From: Trichoplusia ni
Lineage: Eukaryota; Arthropoda; Insecta; Lepidoptera; Noctuidae
NCBI RefSeq assembly: GCF_003590095.1
Contig: NC_039480.1
Location: forward strand, 10,269,328 to 10,333,327
Direction: 5' to 3'
Length of the DNA: 64,000 bases
Shown: piece by piece, positions 1 to 11,894 of the stretch
Layout: each line of letters opens with the position of its first letter
Position numbering within the stretch: the first letter of the stretch is position 1
Program-made: the position numbers and the translations under genes
Notes under the pieces: model-generated
The model's input: the letters and a program-made list of their open reading frames with translations, nothing else
Told to the model about the DNA's origin: nothing
Database searches by the model: none

Positions 1-3000
1 TTCTGCGGCACGTACGCTCCGCAAATTCGACAGCACATTTGGGATCGGACTTCAATGTGAAATGTTATATTGCCAAAGTCGGTACTTCTCAGACATACGA
101 ATTTTCCATATGAAGAATTTATAAGATTCAAGGATATTTATGTTTGAAGCTTTGAGTTATGTAGATAATATTCTTTTATCAAAATTTGGACAAGCTTACT
201 TTTGCTGGAATTAAAATAAACGAAAGTTCCACATGCAATTTTGTACTGAAATGTGCCTAAAGACGTTTAATCGTCCCTAAACTGACTGAACAAACTTAGT
301 TCCTCACGTAGTATTTAAACGAGACTTTCTCTATTACTCCTACTAAGAATTAATATGTCTGCGAACTAATTACCCTCCAGACGCTAATCACCCTTCACCC
401 TACATATTAGGCCTGTTACCTCAACTTAGATTATACGCTGCGAGATTATAGAGGCCTTACAATATTAAATCTTATTACTTATGATGTTCTAAATGAGCGT
501 AATAGAAATTATCAGGTAAGATAGTTACTTATTTATTATTTTAATAGATATCTGAGAAAATTAAAAGCCTTCGTTGAAACTATTAAGTAGAAAGTTAACT
601 GAAATTGTAAAAAATATTACAATGATAAACATGATTTATCTTTTTGAAATCTTTTTTTTAAGCCTTATCATTTAAAACCAGAGTTTTTTCTGAACATTGA
701 ATGGCGTTACTCGCATTTACACAATCACACACACCTACGTACACTAGGGAATTGTTACAATTTTGGAAAACTTTTCAGCGGTTCAGGATAGATAGATAAA
801 ATACTCTTTATGTACACCATAAGGGAAAAACAAATGAGGTCAATACAAACAAATATGATGAGTACAAAAGGCGGTCTTATCGCTAAAACAATCTCTTCCA
901 GACAACCTTTATATATAAGGTAATAACAGGATATATAAGGTAATAAAGAATATTAAATACTTATAAGACGCGCAAAAAACCACCCTTCCTATACAGTTAG
1001 TTCAATACCAGCGTACATCAGTGTCTACGGAAGTCGAAAAATATATTAAAATACAATGGTTTAAACTTATTTATAGAGCCACACAAAAACATATATTAAT
1101 AAGTTAAAAGAAAAACAATATTCTGACAGTGTACGACATTACAACCTTACTTTTAAACTGGGAAATGCTCGTAGACTTTCTCCACTTTGGGGAAGGCAGA
1201 GAGTATTATATTTTGTAAATAAACAACCTCCCAAAATGCAATCAACATCAGCACAAAGCTTACACAAGTTTGGTAACATCAGATGCCAACTGCAGTCATA
1301 TCGCTTACAGCCATATGTAGAGCCTTAACTTGGTTAGTGGAAGCTACCAACTACCCACCCAACTACCAACTGGCCCGAAATACCGAAATAGGCGACCTTC
1401 ACGTTAAGTTGTTAATCTGGTTCAGAAGTTACATAAGTAATTACTCTAGTTCTCTGAGAACGAATGCATTTAAACTTGTTAGTACCTACGTGCCATTTCT
1501 TATCGGGCCGCTTCACTTTGGGTCAACTAGTAAATTAGTAGTAGCATATAACCTGAAATAGACAGGGCTGTTTTAGTTACTAGGTACTTATAAATAAACG
1601 TAATTGTGTTGTTGAGTGGATATAATAAATGGACCCCAGCAATCCTCTGACAGATTGAAAAACGTAATGATATAAAATGTAATAAGATAAGCAAGAAAAG
1701 ACTTTCTAGAATATTAGATTAGGAAAACAAGATTGTAAATCAAATCGTGCTGAAAGAGTGATAAGTTGGCACTTAAGTATTTGTTAAACACGTTTTAAAT
1801 AGGTACACCAGACATAGAAAGAGTCACATTGGACCGCGACTGCAAATGAACTCGCAACCTTGTTGCCCAGAATTTAAATTTAAAATGTTTATTTTATCGT
1901 ACTTAATAAGAAATATAAATCCGGTTCATTGCCTTCAGTGTCATTTAAAATATCTGCGACAGCTAATAAAAACTACGAATTTTCTCCTGCGTAGGCACTG
2001 TATAAACAAGGAATTGATTAATTATTTGAATGAATAGATAGTCCCTTAAAACAAACTGAGTTATAATAGAGTTCTCCATAGCCTCTTGAAGAAAAGCGCA
2101 AAAATCAATGTTTAAAAACTGATACTCGAATGAAAAGCTGTGGAGCGTGAACGGGAGAAGGTAGGTAAAATCGGCTGAGCATGACTGGGCTACATACATT
2201 ATCATAATCTAAGCTATATCGTACTTTTCTACAGGTTTTATTGATGGAATCAGCTATTTTCCGCTTAATAATGCTAAATAGCTGATTGATTGATTTAGCT
2301 GATTCATCTAAATGGAATACCATAATTTCTACAATTTGGGGGCAAGTTAAGATAGTTTAAAAAACACTTAATTTAAAATATTGAATATCGTTATCTCATC
2401 TAAGCGAACGAGTGCAGGATTTCGAATTTAAAACGTTCAAGTCTTGTCCAACAGATACCTAATCCTTTGAGCACCTCGTACGACACAGCAAAGAACTCAC
2501 AAAATGATTTTATTTACATATGTTTTGACAAAAAAACAAGATCTGAAAAAAGATCTCATCAATGACTCTCAGATCATAACTTACGCAACGTTTCATAATC
2601 ATGGTGTCTGTAATTGAGGTCTTGACTTGCAGCAATCCATATTTTTACAGTATTCATATTGAGTACGACGGCGTCAAAATAAAGGTCGGGGCCCAAGTAT
2701 AAAAAGCCTTCAGTTGAGTGTGCGTCACAAAGCGACCTCAGCGAATCGATTGAGCAACAGGTCTGTGCCGGGGCTCCCACACGATATCTAAACCTATAAC
2801 TAGAACATGCAGCGGCCTTTTAACGTCACCTTTGTATATCTCAAACCTATTTGGACTTTATTTTCATTAGTGTTTCGCAACTTAGAAATTGAAACCCTTG
2901 GACGTGTTCTAGATAAATAATTATCGATTTATATTTTGATAAATTATTTTTTGTTATAAGTTCATACTTATTCAAAGTCCCTTTCAACATTAGTACAGAG

Positions 3001-4135
3001 TCGTAAGCGGTAAGGTGGACTAGGCGAAGTAAAAGGTGTGTCAGTTTTCCGGGCATAATGGGGGAGCCCCCATGACATCCTATAATAGAACTGATTGCGA
3101 ATGCTACTCCGATAACATTGTCACAATCGGAAAGGGAAAAATATTCTTAACATTTTGAATTTTTAAATTGCATCATTTGTTAAATATTTATTTATTGCAA
3201 ATATTATTCGTTTCGCAACCTACGTATTAAATTATAAAGATAGTGCCTAACACTTTAAATTATTATAATAATAACAAGCAGTGATTTCCCGACCGATTCG
3301 TAAAATAATTTATATGGTACCTATTTCTTGTCATCGGTACGAAGATACGAAAAAATAATAACTGTTTATGAAATAATGTAACTGTACCTTACTAATAATG
3401 TATCTGTTCAGACTACTTTTTATTTTCATTCCCAAGGCGGTAATCGGTAATATAAACTACACACGGCTACCATTACCGAGATCTTAGGTGCATATCTGCA
3501 GTTTTTATTATACAGGAATACAATGAGCGAGATTTAATTAATTGATTGTTGATGGATGTTTTCTCATTGTTATAAATACCTTATTGTTTTCAGCAAATAT
3601 ATCTTTATCTTTCGTAGCGAGAATGGATTTTGAAAACAATCAGATTCTTGTAAGAAAGAAGCTGGCCAGTTTACTCTACCTTAATTTTATGTAAATGTTT
3701 TCTAATGGTGACAAAACACATGTTTGACACTAATAAATAACACAGTTCTCACTCACAATTCACAATATTTAGACATTTCATTAGAAAATATATTTTAAAA
3801 GAAAAAAAAGTTAATTTTTATGTTAATTATATTTCAAAGTTCACAATAAACTTATATTCATTTAGATTAATATTAAGTATCAACAGTAAGTTTAGTACTG
3901 TAAAACACAGTGAAAAGAGGTATTTTGGGGTCGATTGAAACAGGGTTTTTTGTTAAGATTTGGATGTTTAACAAAGCAAAATATAATAATAAAATGCATG
4001 AAAATTCTCAGGCATTTCATAAAATGTTTTTGTGCTTAAGTATTTTTATATGAGCAAACGCATATAGAAATTGCACTAAAAAAAACACTATTTTCTATTT
4101 AACCTTTGACTCAACTCTATACCCCTCGTTTTACA
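1..4135. other. AT-rich stretch with no supported gene
   Basis: No reading frame here resembles a known protein, and none shows a convincing pair of splice sites. The open frames are short (60-92 residues), have unremarkable composition and look like chance. The first 55 bases are richer in GC than what follows and could be the edge of an exon of a gene outside the window, but neither strand gives a recognisable peptide. A 16-base near-palindrome sits at 3058-3073. Confidence 0.6.
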
Positions 4136-4172
4136 GTATAATAATATAATAATATAATATAATATAATATAT
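4136..4172. repeat. AT microsatellite at the tail of a SINE
   Basis: A run of TATAA/TAATA units is seen directly. It abuts the 3' end of the minus-strand SINE described next. Short A/T-rich simple repeats at the 3' end are usual for tRNA-derived SINEs, so this is probably the element's tail rather than an independent microsatellite. Confidence 0.75.
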
Positions 4173-4420
4173 CCTGGGACAACTCACACACGGTTATCTG
4201 ATCCCAAGCTAAGCAGAGCTTGTGTTATGGTAACCAGACAACTGATAAACTTACTTATATATTTCTAAATACATACATAATATAGATAAATTACACCCAG
4301 ACACAGAACAAATGATCGTGCTCATCACACAAACATTTGTTCTGGGTGGGAATCGAACCCACAACCTCCGGTATAGCAGTCAGGGTCACTCACCACTAGA
4401 CCAACAGGCCAGTCAGTCCA
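4138..4420 (-). mobile_element. tRNA-derived SINE, nearly full length
   Basis: Read on the minus strand, the element opens with a tRNA-like head at about 4410-4345. It has an A box reading TGGTCTAGTGGT and a B box reading GGTTCGATTCC, spaced as in a tRNA promoter, followed by a non-tRNA body and an A/T-rich tail. The body contains a short inverted repeat, GAACAAATG against CATTTGTTC. Such elements are transcribed by RNA polymerase III and moved by LINE enzymes. A related, more decayed copy lies near 21865-22005. It sits just downstream of the Gemin7 stop codon and may lie in that gene's 3' untranslated region or just beyond it. Confidence 0.8.
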
Positions 4421-4464
4421 TAATGTTCATATATTTTTACAAAAAGACATTTTTCAGTATATAT

Positions 4465-5092
4465 CTAAGGCAGTTCAATGGTTGGTTCAAATTCAACAGC
4501 TAGTACATCTGGAGTTCTAAGCAGGGCAGTAGTCATTTTAAAGGAAGCTGGTGTCTCCAAGTCTCTCACAAGAATCTCAGTTCCATCAGGGTGCCAACCC
4601 GCAAAAACAGCATTCAATGATGTTTTTTCATATGTTACAATACTGCAAGGTTTTCCTGAAACCACAATCTTGTATAAAACAATAAGCTTGTAAGTACTTG
4701 TTAAGGAATAAAAAACAAGGGTAATACACATACTTTATTATTCATTATTATACTATTTAAACAAGAGAGTAGACCAGATAACTGATAAAACACGAAGCAA
4801 AAGTTTTGACAAATTTACTACAATTAATATTTTAAAATTGGTAGGGTAAAAGAAAATAATATAGAAGACAACACGAGACAAATATAAGTGCAAAGTACCG
4901 TTTTATTAAATTCCTATGCAGAAAAATTTAATTCTAAACAGATGTTGATTGAAATGCCGGCAAGTGTAACAACATAAACAATAACTTACCACTTAATTCA
5001 CCAATTCCTTTTAAAAATAACTCACGAAGTTTTGCCCTAGCGACTTGCTGAAGTTTAAGGTCACTGTTGGGTTTTTCCGTTGCATCGATCAT
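4465..5092 (-). CDS. Gemin7: Gemin7 (SMN complex subunit)
   Basis: Two exons, 5092-4990 and 4655-4465, joined across an intron with a GGTAAGT donor and a TTCAG acceptor, give 97 residues. The start is the first ATG in frame. Residues about 19-97 align by eye with the Sm-like core of Gemin7: a helix reading RAKLRELFLKGIGELSG, then strands around CSIVTYEKTSLNAVF, then a C-terminal ALLRTPDVLAVEFE matching the family's ALLR..D....F ending. Known role of the family: Gemin7 pairs with Gemin6 as an Sm-fold dimer in the SMN complex, which loads Sm rings on spliceosomal snRNAs. The protein is shorter than the human one because it lacks most of the N-terminal extension. The call rests on remembered family features, so another Sm-like protein cannot be fully excluded. 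Confidence 0.78.
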
Positions 5093-7469
5093 GGTGAAAA
5101 TTGATTATAATTTCAATATTAGGTGCACCGTGCAGCAAGTGTTAGAAGTTTTAAAACTTCCATTTGTTACTATTTGTTATGACATTGATTGGGAGGCATT
5201 GACAGATCTGACAATTCAAAATCTTCAGTCTATGGTTTTTGAACTACGGTGTGGCCAGACCAATATAAAAACTAAACAGCCTATAAAAACACGGGCTTTA
5301 TAGTGCTTCGTAGGGGTAAAAACCAAATAACTGATATATTTATCCAAGGGGGTAACTTGGAAACACTATTTTACTAGAGCACAGCTGTACGTCTGTTTGT
5401 CAATATTACTTAAGCAACGGTTGGTACCGTCAAAAAATTGTCTTTAGCTTAAACTTTAAACTTATACGGAACCCTCAGTGTCGCAAATACATCTCACTTG
5501 ACCGGTTTATTTCAACTTTCATTACAATTCGTACTTGCAATTAAACTATTTAGTTAATTACACACAAATTGCTGTGCTTAGGTTAATAAAAATAATTTGA
5601 TCGTTATATAATACGCCGTAGGTAGTGCAAGTACGCTATACCTTTATCATTTGAAGACTACTAAGTTGTCATTTGATCTTGTTGCAGTTGTTACTTTAAG
5701 AAATATTTCTATCGCGATCCCCGAAAGAAATAGGTTCTCGTATATTCGTCTGTCATTTGTTATCTTTTCTAGCAATTATCATACCTGCGGGATTTTTTCC
5801 TTTTATGACAGGATAATGAGGAACCAGGTACAAAATTAAAAGTCAGTATTTTTGGTTGTAATTTTATTATTCCTTCCAGACTATCGGCTCATTCCCAAAC
5901 ATACACAATAAAATCACATTATCATCATTACGATGGAAATAAAAATAATTTGATAAATACCTGAATGGCTCCTCAGAGGAAACTGGTATACAGAAAAAAA
6001 CAGTGACCTTCCTAAAGATCGGAATATCAGTGGTGGCTACACTGTTACAAACATTTAAAATCTAATCGTAAATTAAAATAAGTCCAAGAGTAACGTAGGA
6101 CTTTGGGCTACATGCATTTCATTAACCAATAGTTTGGAGCTAACATTAAATTCTTATAAATACGTGTGACTATTCTATGTCACCTCGAAACCGCTGGACG
6201 AATGTAGAATTTTCTCGAACACCGTTTCGCCTCGCCTCGCCTCTTCTGTACGGGTGCTTAATTTCAAAAGTACCTCATTGATCGTGGTGGCCGCCGCGCG
6301 ATCCGGTGCTCTTCGTCTATGGCTTTCCAACTGAAAAGTCCATGGAGCAAGCTAGTAACGGGTACTTAGCAGCAGGATAGTGAGGAACTGACATGTCAAT
6401 GAATATAATTAAATACATAGGAATCTACAAAGTGCTTACACATTAACTTCAAGTAATGTTTAATTAAAGTAAAAAAAATCATTGGCATATCATTTGTGAT
6501 CAGATATTGGGGTTCAGGTTAATTTAACGCTTGACATCAAGTTTTAATTTTCTGCGTAATGACGTGCGAAACATAATTACAGTCTTAAAAAAACTTGATA
6601 CCACGCTTAACATTATTTGGGTACCTGGAAATACACAGTAGATGATGTGCTAACAGCATCCATAATCGTGATACAAAGAGCACCAATGTATAAGCTCCTT
6701 TAAAATCTTCGTGACATGGCATTATATGTGATGGTAATGCAATGACAGTAAAAAAATATTTCATCAATTAGTCTTATTATAACCTAAGGTATCACAGAAA
6801 CATTTCAATACTAAAGACATAAACTCCCCATCAAAAGCCTTAATCAGAAGAACGCATAGCCTAACAAATACCTGGCAAGTGCGATCGGCACCAGTCGACA
6901 GGCGACAAATGACGACGGCAAAACATAGCATGTAGGAATACCTCAAAACGACGGCGAGGCGAACTGCTCATCAGAAGAGACCTTATTGGAAGATCGCCTC
7001 TCAACTCTAACACCCAACTGTTACATCGGATGTTAGAGTATTGTATGGCGATCAACAAATAAGTCTTCTCCCATTGTTGGCTCTCGGCAACTATTCAAAA
7101 TACCAATCAAATACCTGCCAAGTCCGTCGGTGTGACGACAACTATCGAATCGAGAGTGCAATGGGTGTCATTACTCCCCATATGTTTGCCATATACCGAA
7201 GTTATATTTTGGTATGCTACATATAAGCTGTAAAACAACAGTGTTCACTTTATTACTTGTATTTGTCTCATCTTTCGGGGAGAGGATTGAGCAGTGTGGG
7301 TAAAGGTTGTATAAAAATGTGGTTAACTGTTGCTAAACAATTAGTGTGAATGGGTAGTGTGTCATTCATGTGGGGTTCCTTGAATGGACGCAATTGCAGG
7401 TAGTAGGGGGATTGTGAGGAGATATATACTTACCGATTTCAGGCGCATTTGTGATACCTCAGTCATGTA
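5093..7469. other. Spacer between Gemin7 and LUC7L3
   Basis: No coding region is supported. The segment contains the presumed Gemin7 promoter just above 5092 and a GC-richer patch at about 6205-6330 with three tandem GCCTC units, which could be a promoter or non-coding exon of either strand. Two loosely similar segments near 6866 and 7105 share CAAATACCTG followed by CAAGT. The LUC7L3 3' untranslated region fills the right end: a minus-strand AATAAA lies at 7254-7249, about 216 bases after the stop. Confidence 0.5.
7249..7254 (-). terminator. Polyadenylation signal of the LUC7L3 gene
   Basis: AATAAA on the minus strand about 216 bases downstream of the predicted stop codon at 7470. It is the first perfect hexamer I see after the stop. 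A good splice donor (GAAATCG then GTAAGT) just after the stop suggests the 3' untranslated region may also be spliced. Confidence 0.5.
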
Positions 7470-9959
7470 CTAGTGGCGGTCGCGTGAACGTCGCCGCGAG
7501 CGCTCGTGAGGTGATCCTGCGCAAAGTACAATTTTATTACTGTTATAAATAAACAATAACATACAAATGTACGTTTAACGTGTGTATTGATATTGATACT
7601 AACTTCTCTCTTTGCGATGTTTGCGGTCGCGGTCGCGGTCACGGTCACGGTCCCGCTCCTTATCGCGATCCCGCTCCCGCTCCCGCTCTCGCTCTCGCTC
7701 TCGCTCCCGGTCCCGGTCTTCATGGCGGTTCGTCTTCTCACGGCTCGACCTATTTATTATTAAAAGTAAAGATTTGTCATAATAAAACTTTACACTGATG
7801 AGATTCTTATTCCTCTCCAACATGAATATATGATATCTCAATTTTTGACAAGTCTTTAGGCATATTTTGCCTATTACACACCTATACCTACTACAGTGCT
7901 TTATTCATCCAACTTACCGATGACGCTCCCTGTCCCTGTCTTTCTCTCGTTCCCTTTCCCTATCGCGATCCCGCTCTCTTTCCTTGTCCTTATCTTTTTC
8001 TTTCTCTCGTTCTTTTTCCTTATCCTTATCACGATCACCACGATCGCCACGGTCTCCGCGATCGCCGCGATCGCTGCGCTCGCGGTCACCGCGGTCACTT
8101 CGTTCACTCCGGTCGCGGTCCCGATCCCGTTCTCGGTCACGCTCCATCCGTTCCCTGTCGCGTCGATCAGAGCCGAGGCCACCGCTACGAGAATTACGGT
8201 CTTTATCTCGGTCGTCCCGACGTTTCCTCTCTTTCTCTTGTTGTTCTTTTTCGCGCGCCTCATTCATCTCTTCATAGGCTTGTCGCAGTTTGAAATAGCT
8301 GTTACAAGAAATGCAAGGAAATAATGATTAAAAGATGAATTAGATTGTTCCACACAATCTCTTAGCTTGTCTATCATCTCACCCGACATGTTGTTTTCCA
8401 GATAAATGGTCATCTATACGCTGTTGTGCATCACCAACAATCAAGAAGGCTCCACATACAGGACACACTTCCATTTGCTTTTCTTGTGCAGCTGCCAGCT
8501 CAGCAGTCATGGACCAGTGGCTGAAAACAAATACACACATATTCTTGTGTCTCAGGATAAAGAAACAGATTTAGTATGAACTTATTCTGGAATAGGCATT
8601 TTACACGTTTCCAGAGTAAAACCTTACCTATTTTCTTGTTGCTTCAGTAGTTGTTCCTTTTCTTCTTTTAATCTATCACACAGCTTCATCAGTCCTTGGG
8701 CTTGTTCTACATCACCACGAGTACCTGCTTCCTCTGCCTCTTGGACCAATGCTGTGATTTTCTCTGATAGCAGTTGTACCTAATTACAAGTAACAGGGTT
8801 ATGTAAGAGGAAAGCTTTATTTTCATATTCATTTTAAAATGTGAATTTTGAACATATCAGACTTAAATATTACCTGTTCTTGGTTTTTCTCAGTTTGAGC
8901 TTGAGTCATGGGCGGACCTTCTGGTTTTGAATTCATTAATTCTAATCTTTGTTTCCCCTTTTGTATTTTTCCTAAGGAACAAAAATTAGGAAATTAGATA
9001 AATATAATTAAACTAATATGGGACAGTAGGATGTTTATTGGAAGGGTACTTACTTTCAACATCATTTATCATGTGCCGACAAAAACGTAAAAACTCTTCC
9101 ACATATTGGGCCTTTTTATATGAAGAGTCAGCCTTCTCAAAGAGATCTTTGACTTCATCATCGTGTACCTTAGGACAGGCTCCCAAATCAGCTCTTGTAT
9201 TTACAAACAAATCATGTGGACAGAATTTCACCATGTAGTATTTACAGTACTGGAAAAAGAAAAAAAAATATTTTCAAACCATAATGATAAAATAGGGGAT
9301 ACTTGCTAAAAAGAATCAGTGACTTTAATGACAAATTTTGTGATTAATAAACACTAAACAATAAACAATTTTGTGTTAAATATAGAGTACCAGTGTTAAA
9401 AATGCTTGAATAAATACTCTTGTCTTATAGTACCCTTTGCTATAATATACCTATTAAACATTAAAGAACAACCAGGCTCAACCATGCAGTGGTTGCTTAT
9501 CAAATATGTAGGTATACAGTAATGATATTTTATCACTAAGCTGATTTGAGAAGAGAATGATTTTAAATTCAAGTCAAATTATTTTTGATGAATTTCAGCT
9601 GAATCCTGTGCAAGTTTCAAAAGATTATTTACGTTAACATGAAACCTAACCTTAGAGACAGTATTAGAATATCCATAAAAAAAATAAAATTAAAGAGATC
9701 TATTGCAGCAACTATACTTAGCTTGTTTACAGAATAATACATAACCTTAAACTGGTCAATGGTACAACACTAAATTGAAATGCATTTTGCATTTAATAAT
9801 GTTAAATCTAAGCCGCACAATTGATGAGTTAAGATTATTTTGCAATTTCCTTACCTCTGAATCCTCCCAGTTGGGTTTCTTGATTTTTTCGTTGGGATTT
9901 GTATTACGATGTCTACCCATCAACTCATCCAGCAGCTGAGCGGCCGCAAGCACCGCCAT
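7470..9959 (-). CDS. LUC7L3: LUC7-like protein 3 (U1 snRNP-associated splicing factor)
   Basis: Eight coding exons: 9959-9855, 9249-9054, 8971-8874, 8779-8628, 8520-8383, 8298-7918, 7749-7604, 7516-7470. All introns are GT-AG, phases agree, and the product is about 420 residues. An in-frame GTG lies three codons above the chosen ATG. The N-terminus AAQLLDELMG is the Luc7 signature. A first CCCH-type zinc finger has Cys37, Cys45, Cys60, His64; after a coiled-coil of about 60 residues, a second finger has Cys203, Cys206, His222, His228 (VCPVCGAFLIVGDAQ). From about residue 250 to the end the protein is Arg/Asp/Glu-rich with Ser, the low-complexity tail typical of LUC7L3. Family role: helps U1 snRNP choose 5' splice sites in the nucleus. 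If the last intron is retained, translation stops at 7599 instead. Gene head-to-head with CHMP6. Confidence 0.92.
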
Positions 9960-10886
9960 CGTGGCCACTTCTTAGATGTATTGAGTTACTAAATTATACG
10001 TGCATAATAAAGTTAACAATGATATTTCTACAATAACAGCGATATGGCGAGCAGTTATCGTATGCCAAAACTCGACCGAGAAAGAAGTCAAATGAAGCTC
10101 ACTACACACACGCAATCGCCAGTCACTCAGTCAGTCAATCATAATCAAACCCAGTCATAAAGTCCGAATGAATTGAATGAATGAATGAAAGTCGATTTTG
10201 AAAGAAAAATTGCCACAACTCGATCAGTTTTAGACAAAAATTACTAAATTGATATCTGTAATAAGTCACACAGAATCCAATCAAGCAAAATTGATGATTT
10301 GTTGATTGTGATAAATATTTCTGACAGAGCTTAAACAGGGTTCAAACTTTCGTACCTAGTTTGCTCGAGTGGGAATTAGAAGGCCTAGGCCTAAAGTGTT
10401 ACTTACTGTCACACCTAGTTGATCCAAGCTACAGCTGTAGGCAAATAGGGCCTTTTTAATAGCGGCCTTGATAATCTTTATGAAATTAAAAAAGAAAGAA
10501 CATTTTATTTTTGCTTTCTGTCAACTTTTCAATTTTAAATAAATTTGAAATTCCCTAGATTATACCTACTTAATAAAAATATTCAAAATTGTAAATTATT
10601 AGGTATATAAGATTCTAATATGTTGAACGTGTCTCATATTATCATATTACTATAATGCCATAGATATAGAATTACAATAATGCACTGCTACACCTGCTAC
10701 TAAGCCTGCTACCTTTTAAACTTTGACATTTCCTAATGTCAATTGCAATTAGACGTAAATTTCATTATTTTAGGCTTGAAAAAGTGTGTTTAATTGTAAT
10801 AAGACAGCCAATACAAAGTATTTAATTATTTACGCAAAACGATTACAACTTAAGTTATACATGAATAATAGATAAGTGTTATAAAA
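9960..10886. promoter_or_regulatory. Shared divergent promoter region of LUC7L3 and CHMP6
   Basis: The two start codons are 927 bases apart on opposite strands, so both 5' untranslated regions and promoters must lie here. I see no clear TATA box in the right place for either gene. A cluster of CAGTCACTCAGTCAGTCAATC-like repeats at about 10120-10141 resembles overlapping insect initiator motifs (TCAGT). A short (GAAT)n run follows at about 10164. No coding sequence is supported inside. Confidence 0.6.
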
Positions 10887-11718
10887 ATGGGTTCCTTATT
10901 TGGTAAACATAAAAAACCTGTAAGTAGAGTGACTGAACAAGATAAGGCTGTTCTACAACTAAAACAACAAAGAGATAAGTTAAAACAGTACCAGAAGAAA
11001 ATAGAGTTAAATCTTAAGAAAGACAAATTGGTTGCAAAACAACTTCTAGACGAAGGCAAACGTGACAGAGCAAAACTACTTTTGAAAAAGAAAAAGTACC
11101 AGGAAAAACTTTTACAGGATACTGATAATCAATTGGATAAATTAGAACAGCTGACGCATGATATTGAATTTGCCCAAATTGAAGTACAAGTAAGCATCTT
11201 TTTTTGTAGTAATTTTAGATGTTATAATATAGATACTTAATGACATTTGTGAATTTTTTAACTTTATTTGTTTTAGTAGCTTTATTAGTTTATTTGATTT
11301 AGTAAAATTATTGATGATGAGGATGATAAGTCTTGTATTCATAAGTGTCAAACATATGTTGTGTATCAACTATCTTGAGTACTCTATTTCAATTCTTTTT
11401 CAGGTGTTGGATGGTTTGAAGACTGGTAATGATGCTCTGAAGAAAATTCATGAAATCCTTAATATTGATGAAGTAGAAATGATTTTGGATCAAACAAGAG
11501 AGGGCATTGAGCAACAGAGAGAGATAGATGCACTTATATCTGGACATCTAACAGAAGAGGATGATGAGGAGGTGGAAGCAGAATTACAAGGTATCCTAGA
11601 TGGAGATGTTGAGCTACCGGATGTACCTTCAGATTCCTTGCCAGAAGTACCAGAAAGTGTTGCAGAGAAACCTCGTAAAGTCAAACAAACCCCAAGCAAA
11701 GTTGCTGTTGAGGCTTAA
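10887..11718 (+). CDS. CHMP6: Charged multivesicular body protein 6 (Vps20, ESCRT-III)
   Basis: Two exons, 10887-11189 and 11404-11718, joined by a CAA|GTAAGC donor and a TTTTTCAG acceptor, phase 0, give 205 residues, close to the usual length of about 200. The protein begins MGSLFGK, whose Gly2 fits the N-myristoylation signal known for CHMP6. Residues about 15-95 are a basic, Lys/Gln-rich helical hairpin as in ESCRT-III subunits; residues 100-165 form the acidic autoinhibitory part. Residues about 172-184 (LPDVPSDSLPEVP) match the MIM2 motif that binds the MIT domain of the ATPase Vps4. Family role: couples ESCRT-II to ESCRT-III on endosomes by nucleating Snf7/CHMP4 polymers, so serving multivesicular body formation. 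Confidence 0.95.
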
Positions 11719-11811
11719 GTTAATTATGAGTCATGTAAATAAGCTTTAATGTATAATAATTATATTTTTGAATCAGTCTATTTTGAGTTATACTTTATTT
11801 TATGGTGTTTT

Positions 11812-11817
11812 AATAAA
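11812..11817 (+). terminator. Polyadenylation signal of CHMP6
   Basis: AATAAA 94 bases after the CHMP6 stop codon; a second AATAAA at 11889-11894 could serve as an alternative. Both are followed by T- and GT-rich sequence. Confidence 0.6.
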
Positions 11818-11894
11818 CTAATTGTTGTTTATACATTTCATATCATCTATTATCTTGATAATCCCAACACTACTAGGCATTGTAGTAAAATAAA

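Noticed and set aside
1..60. Edge of an exon at the left border
   Set aside because: The GC-rich 55 bases are open in a frame on each strand, but are too short to tell and have no convincing splice site.
1283..1561. 92-residue open frame on the plus strand
   Set aside because: No recognisable motif, no splice context and no coding-like composition; similar lengths occur by chance in 64 kb.
4339..4412. A true tRNA gene
   Set aside because: A and B boxes are good, but it lacks a matching acceptor stem and is followed by a SINE body and A/T-rich tail.
5067..5303. 78-residue plus-strand frame overlapping the Gemin7 start
   Set aside because: It is antisense to the first Gemin7 exon and has no recognisable features; the spliced minus-strand model explains the region.
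7580..8324. Long plus-strand open frames opposite LUC7L3, including Arg/Ser- and Ala/Val-rich peptides
   Set aside because: They are antisense shadows of the repetitive Arg/Asp/Glu codons of the LUC7L3 tail. The minus-strand frame fits the family and its splice sites.
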